From contig WFMF01000084.1 in the NCBI GenBank assembly GCA_011033025.1, positions 186,001 through 250,000 on the forward strand: DNA of 64,000 nt, written 5' to 3'. The notes under the pieces were generated by a model. That model ran no database searches and had not been told where the DNA came from. It saw only the letters and a list, made by a program, of their open reading frames with translations. Below are positions 23,944 through 33,490 of this stretch, piece by piece (position 1 is the first letter of the stretch; each line of letters begins with the position of its first letter). Made by a program: the position numbers and the translations under genes. Origin of the DNA: Beroe forskalii. Its lineage: Eukaryota; Ctenophora; Nuda; Beroida; Beroidae.

Positions 23944-24714
23944 TTGATGAGGTGCTTTCGGCTGAGAAGCAAACATATTTCGGTATATAACAAGAGCTCT
24001 AATTGGGTCAGTTCTCATAGAGACAGTACTTTTGTTTTTGATGAATCTAAACTTATTAAGTGTGTGGAATTTTTGTTGGATAATTGTTATTTTGAAGTTG
24101 GAAATAATCTCTTTAAGCAAGTTATTGGTGTACCGATTGGTATCAATCCTGGGCCCTATATGGCTAATTTAACATTATGGTATTTTGAGAATAAGTTTCT
24201 TGATAGTACCTATAAATCCAAATATTATATTGTTAAAAAGTTGAGTAGAACATTTCGGTTAATTGACGCAATTACTACACTCAATTCTGATGGTTGTCTA
24301 GAAGAGTATTATAAACTTATTTACCCGAGTAGTTTAACTTTAAACAAAGAGAATGAAGTAGATAACTGTGCAAATGTGCTAGATTTAGAAATAAGTATCG
24401 TAGATGGTAAATTTGTAAGTAAAGTATATGATAAGCGTGATAATTTTAACTTCAACATAGTTCAATATCAACCAATTAAAAGTAACCAATCGAGTGAAAT
24501 TCTGTATGGTACCTTCTATTCACAAGTTGTAAGATATTCACGTATATGCACTGATTTTAATAATTTTTCAGAAAGGGTAATTAGGATTAACGATGATTTC
24601 ATAAAACTTGGATATAAGCAAGAAAGACTTAGTAAGATGTATGCATTAATTGTCAGTAGACATGAGCTAATGAGAAAATTCGGTAGAGAATGTAGAGATG
24701 TATTGATTACTTGA
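23944..24714 (+). pseudogene. Reverse transcriptase fragment, Penelope-like type, catalytic Asp lost
   Basis: An open frame of 256 codons that is the C-terminal half of a reverse transcriptase. Residues about 58-85 carry the GVPIGINPGPYMANLTLWYF segment, the counterpart of the GxPMGxxxxPxxAxLFL motif. The next block, usually FRYIDD, reads FRLIDAI here, so the second catalytic Asp is Ala. Later YDKRDNFNF, YGTFYSQVVRYSRIC and LGYKQERL match the thumb region of Penelope-like RTs found in many invertebrates. The N-terminal RT motifs and any endonuclease are missing. D2 copy B lacks about 1.15 kb here (roughly 23972-25126), so the fragment is an insertion into intron 3 of block A, antisense to the host gene. 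The first few codons are host sequence rather than element. It is almost surely inactive. Confidence 0.75.
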
Positions 24715-25126
24715 TACACCTCCATGTACTTTATCTAATTTGATCAGAGGTTTCATTTCAAGGCGTTGTTTATGTTACGGTTCTTGTATTCAGTCTTGCT
24801 CTGTTGCTTGCCGTGCTGTTTGATATACATACACTGTATAACGTATTAACGTATAATGCTATATATTTTTAGTTGATATTTTTTAGTTGATATTTCTTAG
24901 TTGATATTTTTTAGTTGATATTTTTATTTTATTTTATAATTGATACTTATTTCATTTATTTTAAATTATTATAGATTATTATTATCAGGATATCAAATTT
25001 AATTATGTTATTTTAGAGAATGATGTAAAGGGGATCGTCGTGCACATAAAGATGTCTTAACCCTGCCGAAGCCAGTCGGTAGCCTGGATATTATGATTTC
25101 TCTACAAAACTAAGCCTTTTACTGCT
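23972..25126 (+). mobile_element. Truncated retroelement insertion (copy A only)
   Basis: The limits come from comparison with D2 copy B, where AGAAGCAAA runs directly into TATAACAGTATGTAC (about 47220). The insert holds the RT fragment, then AT-rich DNA with four TTAGTTGATATTTTT repeats (about 24870-24920). A clear target duplication is not seen, but TATAACA words lie near both ends. Confidence 0.7.
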
Positions 25127-25266
25127 TATAACAGTATGTACATTTGTGTGGTTTTTGAAATAGGTGAACACCAACATTTTACTCCATGAAAATTCAGATT
25201 GTACCAAAGTTTAATTAATTTTTGAAATCGCGAATTTGCTTATTATAACAACAGAGCATCAATAAC

Positions 25267-25376
25267 CTGCTGAATGAAGGGAGGAATATTCAGGACGGAG
25301 TTGACGAACGTCTCTATTTGCCGCAGATGTTTCAATGTGAAGTTTTCTGTGGAAGACCGCTCGAATATCTGGCGTC
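25267..25376 (-). CDS. PX-SH3 gene block A, exon 3
   Basis: A 110-nt exon that enters at phase 1 and leaves at phase 0, with acceptor GTCTCCGCAG and donor CAGCAG/GTTATT. It encodes RQIFERSSTENFTLKHLRQI and ETFVNSVLNIPPFIQQ, the PX segment with 'R.....L..Y...L..LP..I'. Block B has Ser for the Asn of LNIPP. Confidence 0.8.
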
Positions 25377-25637
25377 CTGCGGAGACATTTATAACGTTTA
25401 GATTTATGAAATTGAGAGAAAATTTATTTGAAATATTATATAAATATTACCAAACATTTTCAAATTATTTTTCTATTAATCTACGAACTTATGTTATGCA
25501 CCGGTCTCTCGGCACTAATGGACTAATTATTAAATATACAGGAAATGTTATGTTAAAGACGTGCTTTGCGGCTAAACTTTCCGGTGAAGATTAAATTTTA
25601 GGATTTTAGAAATGAAAATGATCGTCCTCTGGGTAAC

Positions 25638-25714
25638 CTGCTAATTTGACAAGTCCGCCATCTTTAGTTATGCTGCTGATGTAGGAGTACAGTTCGAAGA
25701 CTTGATCGTACGAT
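25638..25714 (-). CDS. PX-SH3 gene block A, exon 2
   Basis: A 77-nt exon that enters at phase 2 and leaves at phase 1, with acceptor AACACTTTCAG and donor TAGCAG/GTTACC. Joined to exon 1 it gives VYR-SYDQVFELYSYI, the PX 'RRYS.F..L' motif whose Arg contacts the 3-phosphate of phosphoinositides in the family. The second Arg of the usual RRY is Ser here. The protein is the same in block B. Confidence 0.8.
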
Positions 25715-25854
25715 CTGAAAGTGTTAAATTTTGACGCTAATCGATTACTTCAATTCGACAGCTGTACAGACAAGGAATGTCTAAGGAGTTGCAATGTCTA
25801 AGGAGTTACATACTGCAAAGTGCCTCTATGTTAACAAGAGTTGCAATGCCCGAT

Positions 25855-26065
25855 GGGGCACTCACGGGTGGCTTAGTTGTTAAAGGGTTGCCATGGGACT
25901 GCTAAACTCTTAAAAGGCTTTTTAAACTTTTTAAAAAGGTTGTGCAGAGGTTAAGACAGCGTTTTTTCAATCGAGAAGTAGGTGGTTCGATTCCCAGCCA
26001 TGCCTATCGTTCTCAGGGTGATAAATCTCACCAAAGCAGCCAAGCGTACAGGAAACTGTACGGGA
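25855..26065. repeat. tRNA-derived SINE-like sequence (copy A)
   Basis: GTGGCTTAGTTGTTAAAGGG resembles a pol III A box, and GTGGTTCGATTCCC, about 110 bp later, is a good B box (GGTTCGANTCC). A second A-box-like AGAGGTTAAGACAGCG lies closer to the B box. There is no cloverleaf with a credible anticodon arm, so a tRNA gene is rejected. The segment lies in intron 1 of block A and is present with extra internal repeats in block B. Confidence 0.4.
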
Positions 26066-26330
26066 GACGGGAGTTTTAAATGAGGAGCTGCCCATTGCAG
26101 CGAAGTCTCGGGCGAATTAAGAATGGATTAGACTTCCTTAGCCGTAACTGGCTTGATTTAACTCGAATCCTTCGATTCCTGTCAAAATTGAAAAGGATTG
26201 ATACTGTTACTAGTGGTTGCTTAGCGGTTAATAACGCGTTTTGCAAGGGTTTGTTTACTAGAAATGATTGCATCTAAACACCAGAAAGGGGCTGCTAAAT
26301 GCAGTCACAGGCAGAAGTGGGGTTTCTAAC

Positions 26331-26488
26331 CTGTAAACACGCCGAGTGCTTCCATCACTCCACGTAACGTCTATCTGATAAGCGAAGTACTTCTTGGGCT
26401 TGTGCAACCTTTTCAAGTTCCCTAACAAATCAAGCTCAAGAATGTGTCCGTAGGTACGAGTTGGTACTTTACCAGACCACTTGGGCAT
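26331..26488 (-). CDS. PX-SH3 protein (p47phox/NOXO1/SH3PXD2-like), block A, first coding exon
   Basis: This exon opens a gene for a PX-SH3 scaffold of the type that binds phosphoinositides and organises NADPH oxidase or podosomes. It encodes MPKWSGKVPTRTYGHILEL, then FAYQIDVTWSDGSTRRVYR. That is the first PX strands, where SH3PXD2 and NOXO1 have a similar 'YVYxIxVTWSDG...VYRRYS'. The start is the Met at 26488, in line with the short N-termini of these proteins. An upstream AG (TTTCCATTAG) could instead be an acceptor. The donor is TTTACAG/GTTAGA, leaving at phase 2. Exons 1-6 encode 214 residues with a complete PX and most of an SH3; exons 7 and 8 lie 11 kb away. All six splice junctions keep frame. 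Which family member it is cannot be settled here. Confidence 0.8.
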
Positions 26489-26522
26489 ATCTAATGGAAA
26501 TGTAACGAAATTACATGAGAAT

Positions 26523-28304
26523 CCCATATCAACATCGTATCTAATTGGTCATCCCCGAAGTGAAATTTGGTCATCCATTTTTTGAATTTTTTTCTGGAAC
26601 AAAAAATATATTGATTTTTAAGCTTTAAAACTCAATGGTATTCAGGAAATTTTGATCGAAGATTTTAGACAAATAGATTATGTTATAATCAACAATCATT
26701 CATTATGTTAGTTTCTACAGGGTTGGCTGACATGGGCATAGGTCATAAGTAATAAATTAAAATGTATTATACCTACCTGTGGGCGAACTTCGACATGTTA
26801 GAACAAAAGAGCTAGTATCAAAACAACACTGTGAAGTTTTTCGTGGTTCATGTGCTTGATAAATTTATTCGCATACTATAGGTACAATTGAGAACATTCC
26901 AAATTCCCCCATATCAGCGTATCTATCCGGTCCCAGCCAAGTAAGATCGTATTATCACTCAATTATACCCCACACGCGAAAAAAAGGCGGTTATTTTCAA
27001 CAATTTGACAGTGCATACAGAGTTGATGGCGTCATTGCGGCTGCCTATTTATTCTGAGCATACCTTATTGTAGGAAATTAAGCACTCAGAAAATTAAGCA
27101 CCAATGCCTCGAAAAGGGCTTAATTTCATGGTGCTTAATGACATGCTGGCTTAATTTTTGTATGCCTTAATTTTCATATAATTTTGGGAATTTTAAATGT
27201 CAAAAAATGTTCGATATTTTGCTATATTATGTACAGTGGTAATTTAGAACAATGAAAGTAAAGTATCTTGATAATAATTTAATGATGAATTGAAAAAATG
27301 GAATTATCAAATATCCTCGTCATAAGCCTCCATCTCCTCGTCTTCAGCTTCCACAAAGTCTTGGTTCTACATTCTTTTGAATCATCCTTGTCAGATCTTT
27401 AAAAGCTGTAGCTCTCCTTGATGTACGCAGAGAACACCAAAAAGTCTGACCTGACTCTTGATCTACAGCCCTCCTTGTGTGGTTGATGACCGGAACTGTT
27501 CTTCAGTCAGAACTTAAATCTGTTTTAGATAACAGACGCACATTAAAATTAGCACGTCATCTGAATAAATTGTGAAAAATTTGATTAAGCTTACAAGTAA
27601 TTAGGCCTACCTGAAATCAAGCCTTCATGTAATTAAGCACCATATGTGTTAAAAGGGCCTAATTTCATGGTGCTTAATGACGTGTAGGCTTAATTTTTTG
27701 AGTGCTTAATTTCCTACAATAAGGTATATTATGTGATATCATGATGCCTCTGCGCTCAAGAGCTCAAGGATGACCAAAATCATAGAGATACATTATGATC
27801 AAATCTAATTAGCTTGCCAACGTTAATATATGATTTTCTGGCTTTACGGAGGTGAGAATCGCAAATCTCACCTCCAGAACCCCTAAAAAGTATCACTTAC
27901 ATAGATCAAAGTAGAAAATATATAGCGTTTGGTAATCACATTCCTGGTCATCCAGCAGAGCTTTGTATCCGTAGTATCTGCTGCAGCTTTAATAAATTGA
28001 TGGCTGTTCTGTTTAACCTTTTACCGTCACTAATTCAATACATTGGAACACTATAATGATGTAAAACTCATCCGCCTACTGTTCGTACTTACCTATATAT
28101 CTTTCATTATAATAGCTGAAACAATGCTTCTATGTTTTCAACGTATTTCGAAAGCGCGATAAAAGAATTGTATGGGTATTTCGCTGTCCTATTTACTCAT
28201 TGAAAATTAAGAAAACCAAGCAGCAAATTTTTAATTAAGTAATTAAGTCATGACGTTTTGGTCATCCCCATATGGTCATCCGTTCTCAATGATATTGATC
28301 AGGG
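26523..28304. mobile_element. hAT-like non-autonomous element with 8-bp target duplication
   Basis: ATGAGAAT occurs on both sides (26515-26522 and 28305-28312) and once in D2 copy B, where the site is empty. The ends are imperfect inverted repeats (CCCATATCAACATC against CCCTGATCAATATC). GGTCATCC words recur near both ends. Eight-base target duplications fit hAT elements. The 1.78 kb includes a nested 662-bp MITE. No transposase frame is visible. Confidence 0.8.
27063..27724. mobile_element. TA-flanked MITE, family M1 (nested)
   Basis: The TIRs are CCTTATTGTAGGAAATTAAG and its inverse, flanked by TA. The related sequence at 8960-8975 (GAACGTATATT) has the empty site with a single TA. The internal words GGGCTTAATTTCATGGTGC and CATGTAATTAAGCACC recur near both ends. 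There is no open frame. It lies inside the hAT-like element, so it is younger than that insertion or was carried with it. Confidence 0.85.
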
Positions 28305-28312
28305 ATGAGAAT

Positions 28313-29661
28313 GATCACCCTCTCCGATCGATTAAGTGAAATTTCGCTAGTTGATGAATAATACTCTAAATTTGTTACACACTTGATACTTAAATTATAG
28401 GTTAAAAGTATAGATTGGAAAGGTATCTTAATATGAATAAATCATTGACATAATTTTACGAGTAGGAACTGTTTTATGCTAGAATTTTCATTTGTAGATG
28501 ACATGAAAAATACATGTATTGGAAAATATTTATATTGATTTTTGAAGGCTTGACTTAACTTCCAATACATATTTCCACGCTTCGTGGAAATTTCTTCCAA
28601 AACGTTAAATCTTTTTCACAGAAACCATTGAGGGTGACATGTGAACAGGCACAATTTGTCAGGAATCCAAATGCCCTATGAATGTTTTTAAACGGGGAAT
28701 AAAGATTTCAATTAGGAACTGTCAGTTTGGGATATGCAAAGTTTACGGTTATTAAATCTCTATATTGGCTTTTACACATATGTCGCAATAGTTCGGTCAT
28801 ACGATTTAAGACCTCAGCAACGAAAAAGGGGGCGCTTCGAATTCAACATTTTAGCATCTACAACCACAGGATTGAAAGGCAATGCCAACAACAAACTTTG
28901 ATATCTTTAGCTATTGACTGGCTACCTGATAAGCACAACATACTCGAATAACAGTCAGAAGTTCTGCTTACATACAAGTGAAAGTATTCCTTTAGGTATT
29001 CGGTTAAAGCAAACCATGCAATGGAAGCAAACCTATCAATCAAAGCAAGTCATGTGTACTCGAATCTCATGGATATATTTCCGGGTTCTTTTCAAAGTTG
29101 AAGTCAATATTCATATTGTTACGTAACATATTCATATTAATAGAAAACAAGTCTTGCAAAAGGTATCAATCCTGTCGAAAAACTCATAAACAAACACAAA
29201 TCTAACACCAAACTTGCAGAAATGATAGATTAGATTAGTGTTAAAACTTGATGTACTAACATTATCTTTTAATATGAGACGTGACCTAACAAGATATCAA
29301 AATGTAATATGACAAATTACATGAATTTAAGCAGAATAGAAAATGTCATAAACCGGACCCACGATAAGATACAGCACAGTTCAAAATTGCCGCTCGAAAG
29401 CAAACAGAGTAGCGCTCGATTTTTTTTTCACTGGTAATAATATGTCATAATGCGCGGCGCGAACAATTAATATTGCGAACCGAAAAGTTATAAAGTTTAA
29501 ATTTCATTTGAAACAACTTCTTTGCAAAAACCTTTCTAGTTTATTAACAAGCTGTTTAGCTGTTTTAAAGCACGATCAAAACCTGGTTCATCAAAACAAA
29601 GGGAACGTTGCCACAGATTACGTGTTTGCCCTAACCAGCGCCCGGCCCTGTTTTTGGGTCA
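28313..29661. other. Non-coding flank shared by both D2 copies
   Basis: This is upstream (promoter side) of block A of the PX-SH3 gene and is conserved with 48700-49960. It contains a CCACGCTTCGTGGAAATTTC hairpin at about 28576. Open frames here (28727-28951) are disrupted in copy B. It may contain the block A promoter, but no element can be assigned. Confidence 0.4.
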
Positions 29662-29900
29662 GTCTCCCATATAAACGGGAGCCTTCATTATCTATGACGA
29701 TGACGTCACTCAGAAAAATATGATTAAGCGCATCTAGTGCTTTAGGCAGTAAGGTTAGGGTTCTTGTTAGGGTCAGGATTTGTTAGGTTTAGGACAAGGA
29801 TTAAGGTTAGGGTTTTGGTTAGGGCAATGGTTAGGTTTATGATACAGAAAAATTGACGTTTAGATCTGTGACGTCACTCAGAGCCGTTTATATGGGAGAC
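29662..29900. mobile_element. Short TIR element with internal TTAGGG-like repeats
   Basis: GTCTCCCATATAAACGG at the left and the exact inverse at the right bound 239 bp. Inside, 29750-29840 is a degenerate run of GTTAGGG/GGTTAGG words, and TGACGTCACTCAG occurs near both ends in direct orientation. No target duplication is obvious. Confidence 0.65.
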
Positions 29901-30510
29901 ATACCTGTTTTTGTCAGGCGTTGCTTGACCCCCTCGCGCGCGACGTCAGACAACCCTGTTCTGCGCGCGCGTATTGCGTATCGTAGGATGTTACCCTACC
30001 CGCGCGCGCGGCGCAACGTTCCACATTTGGACGTCACTTTGCAACCTCGCCAGTCAGAAGAAATAGACGGGGCAACGTCCGTCGAATTGCGTAAGCATGG
30101 CACCTGGTTGGGTGAAGTTACATGTCCTTTTTGTTTGCGCTTTGCCCTAACCAGGACCCTGGTTACGCGCACGAAGTGCGCGGCGCGGCAAGCGACGCCC
30201 CTGGTTAGGGGAAGTTTGCGCTTTTCGTACAAAATTTTTCTCTAAAGAGGCGCACTCACACGCGCAAAATAAAGCTCCGTATATCTTTGTTTGCGTTGCG
30301 TAGGGAAGCGCCGCGCGCGTACACACACCTATGCGTGCTTAGGAAGGCTCCGTAACATGGAGTAACCCGGACGTTACCCTACCTTTCATCTAACCAGATG
30401 CATGATGCTCATGCGCGCTCGGCCTTCACTTCGAGGTTACTTGCCAGTGCAGACGTTGTCTGTCCCATAATTCGCGCGCGCAGGGGGCCAGGCAACGCCT
30501 GGCAAGAGGT
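29901..30510. other. CpG-dense region with GCGCGC runs
   Basis: This GC-rich patch in AT-rich surroundings has many GCGCGCG runs and repeats of CCCTGGTTAGGG/CCTAACCAGG in both orientations. The long plus-strand open frame here (29853-30245) is explained by base composition. Similar sequence follows D2 copy B at 49965-50345, part of it in the opposite orientation. Confidence 0.55.
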
Positions 30511-30734
30511 TACAGGGGTAAGCCAAGAGCCATAGCAGCAGAAATGGAGACACTGGACCTCAATCTCATACCTAAAGCAGAGAATTAGCTGATCTTGGAT
30601 CTATCCAAGAAGTATCATTGGTCATTATGGAATTATGAACATCTTTTGAACTTTTAAGTTTATGGTGCCAGCTGTTATTTTATGTAGTTCATGCATGTTG
30701 TTTTTTCTTTTCATAAAGTGGGCTGTAAAAAATT

Positions 30735-31885
30735 TCTTGGAGAGTCTCCTTGACCCTGGGAAAGCCTCCATGTCCCTGGAATAAACTCCTTGATTCTAGG
30801 ACAGACTCTTTACCCGGATGCATTCCTTGATCCTAGGTCTGATTCCTTGTTTCTGGGATGGGATTCTTGATCCTAAAAAAGTGTCCTCGATCCTGGCCTA
30901 GGATAGTCTCCTTGATCTTGGGATACACTCATATATCCAGGGATGCACTTCTTGATACTGGAAAAGAATCCTCTTTCTTGGGACAGACTCCTTCATCCAA
31001 GCTGCACTCCTTCATCACTAGGTACATTCCTTGATCCTGGGAATGGATCCTTGATCCTGCAAAATTTTCCTTGATTCTGAGAGAGTCTCCTCGATCCTAA
31101 GAGAGTCTCCTTGATCCTGAGAGAGTCTCCCTAATCCCAAGGAAGACTATGATCCTGGGATATGCTTCTTGATCCTGGGAGAGTCTCATTGATCATAGGA
31201 AGACTCTAGATCCTGAGAGTATCCTTCATCCTGGGAGAGTTTCCTTGATCCTAGGGAAGACTCTATGATCCTGAGAGAGTCTCCTTGATCCTGAGAGATT
31301 CCTTCATCTCAGGATGCAGTCCTTGTTCCTAGGACTGACTCCTTCATCCTGGAAGAGTGTCCTTGATCCTGAGGGTCTACTTGGTCCTGAGAGAGTCTCC
31401 CTGATATTGAGAGAGTCTCCCTGATCCAAGGGAAGACTCAATGATCCTCAGAGAGTCTCCTTGATCCTGAAAGAGACTCTTTCATCTCAGGATGCAGTCC
31501 TTGTTCCTAGGACTGACTCCTTTATCATTTAATCGAATATTGAATTCCTTATTTTATTAAAGTTGTTTTTGTTATTTGTATATATGTGCTATTGCATTTT
31601 ATAACCTAATTTCAATCATGATTATCTTATAAGATGAAGAGAAATTGATATGATTAATATTGGTGTAATGTGCTACAAAATATAACCTTTTGTTTTTATT
31701 AACCTTTTGTTTTTATTATTTTTATCCTGGAAGAGTGTCCTTGATTCTGAAAGAGTCTCCTTGGTCCTGAGAGAGTCTCCCTGATCCTGAGAGAGTCTCC
31801 TAACTCCTTGATCCTGGCCTGGGACAGTCTCCTTGATCCTGGGAAAGACTTCATAATCCTGCAAACATCTGCATTTGCCAGACTC
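30735..31885. repeat. TCCTTGATCCTGGGAGAG-type minisatellite, array 1
   Basis: The degenerate unit is about 20-21 bp, for example CTCCTTGATCCTGAGAGAGT, with higher-order blocks. The array is interrupted at about 31530-31725 by AT-rich DNA. Larger blocks (TCCATGTCCCTGGAATAAAC ... GATGCACTTCTTGATACTGG) align with the second array at 50.8-52.3 kb. Confidence 0.9.
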
Positions 31886-33299
31886 CCCCTCTTCACAGAC
31901 ATGTATCCAGGTTCCATTCAAGTATCCTTTTTAACTTTAAATTATTATATACAGGGTGTTTCATATTAAGTGTTGGCACTGATTATCAGTCTTCTTGTTA
32001 TGCCAATATGATTGGAATTTATGCCCAAAAAGTTTCCAGATGATTGTAATTATTCATTTTTTCACAAATCGACCTTTTGCTAGGGCACAGTTTCAGAAAC
32101 TGAAAATTTCCAAATTTGATGCATGCTAGGAGATTTGCTGTTTCGCTTACCATTTAGGCACTGTACTAAGTTTTGTTGTTACAACTGAGGCTGTGTGGTG
32201 TCTGGGGGGCAGGGACCTGGTTCTTTCCAGTTGGGGCCTCACGCACCTCCCCCTCCCGAGTGTGCCAACTGCACTTCCCCGTGCAGTTGGTATCATCCAC
32301 ACCTTCCACCTGCTGGGTACTCTCTAGTACCACTCACCAGCTAAGTATCATAACTTCACTATCCAGCCCCTCACAGTATATTAACTTTTGATTTCACATT
32401 ATAACTGCCCTAGCCCCCTCTTTCTATATCTATACTATTCTTCTATCTTTTTACTTAATTCATTATAATTCAGGTACACTACTTGAAGACTGTCCTCAAA
32501 GGGAATGATCAACCCATACATACATATTATATACTGTAACAACATTGGCACATCCTAGTAGTCATAACCCACTTTGTACTACAAAAACCAACATGGCTTC
32601 GTCCATCAAACTATCAAAGGCCACTCAAGAAGCCCTGATAAAAAAAAAAAATTTTCTCCTCATACAACTTGTTAAAGTTCAGATCCCTCCAAGGTTCCTC
32701 AGCACCATCATGAAATAAATTTTGTTTCATTCTGGAATCAGCAGTTGCATTGGCAACCCCTGCATTATCAACCCTCTTACTGCTATAAAAATTAGCCCAC
32801 TGTCCAACTCTCCCATATTATATCCAATAAGTAAACAACATTTTATTTCGTTATATCTCCCACTTTCATTACCCTCACCTGCTGGGTACTCCGTACTTCA
32901 AACCAGCTAAGTCTCTTTACCTCACCACTTCTGTCAAGTAACAAATTTCTGTACATCTAGACCCATAGAAATAAATACAATAAACTGCAGCCCATTTCGG
33001 AAAGGGATGTCCCCTCCCAATAAATCTGATTTAGCAACATTACTATGATTAATGAACAATAATACAACACCAAAACAGCACCAAAACTAACAATCAGTTC
33101 CCTCTCTTCTTTCCAGGTAGTACCCCATAGCTATTTTGCCCATTGATCCCAGCATAACTCCAATCAATGGGAATATTATTTACACAGTCTGGTTGGGTCA
33201 GACCTCCTGTGGCTCCTGTCAGACGAGAGGGAGGTGGTACATAGCCACCTCCGCTGATCTCCCTTAATCTGCAGGCAGCATCGACTTGCTTTGCAGTCT
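31886..33299. other. Spacer between the two D2 copies
   Basis: No gene is supported. It contains a hairpin at 32264-32293 (CCAACTGCAC...GTGCAGTTGG) and two copies of a CACCTGCTGGGTACTC...CCAGCTAAGT segment at about 32303-32345 and 32876-32910. It also has C/T-rich stretches. Confidence 0.4.
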
Positions 33300-33490
33300 G
33301 TTTGAAAGCCAGGGGCGTTGGTAGCTTACTGTCCAGTGAGGTCCTGGACGGGTGGGCTACCTCAGCCCAGGATATCTCCCGCAGCGGTCGGGTGGCCTAA
33401 AACCACCCAGGAGTTCACACCCTTCGCCTAGTGTACTAGGGATAGTCTCCATGCTCAGCATGGCTGCCACCGCCTGGTTGATTAAACCGA
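33300..33490. repeat. GC-rich interspersed repeat at the D2 copy B boundary
   Basis: About 190 bp (GAGGTCCTGGACGGG, CTCAGCCCAGGATAT, CGGTCGGGTGGCCT, ACCCAGGAGTTCACAC, GCCTGGTTGATTAAACC) matches 37345-37530 inside the CACTA-ended element. Similarity ends exactly where D2 copy B begins, so this repeat marks the duplication junction. Its class is not recognised; a SINE is possible. Confidence 0.6.

Larger units (their letters stand above)
14985..29612. repeat. Large direct duplication D2, copy A
   Basis: From TTATTCATTGTCTCGGTTTA to the CAAAACAAAGGGAACG region this segment aligns with 33491-49960 in the same orientation. It carries the GPCR gene and PX-SH3 exons 1-6. Insertions seen only here are a TAA-flanked MITE (21319-21913), an RT-bearing segment (about 23972-25126) and a hAT-like element with a nested MITE (26523-28304). 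Point divergence outside indels is a few percent by eye. Confidence 0.9.

Noticed and set aside
25940..26010. tRNA gene suggested by a B-box-like GGTTCGATTCC
   Set aside because: No cloverleaf with a proper acceptor stem or anticodon arm could be formed. A SINE-like repeat is more likely.
29853..30245. 130-codon plus-strand frame in the CpG-dense block
   Set aside because: GC-rich composition lowers stop frequency, a similar frame is open on the other strand, and there is no recognisable motif.
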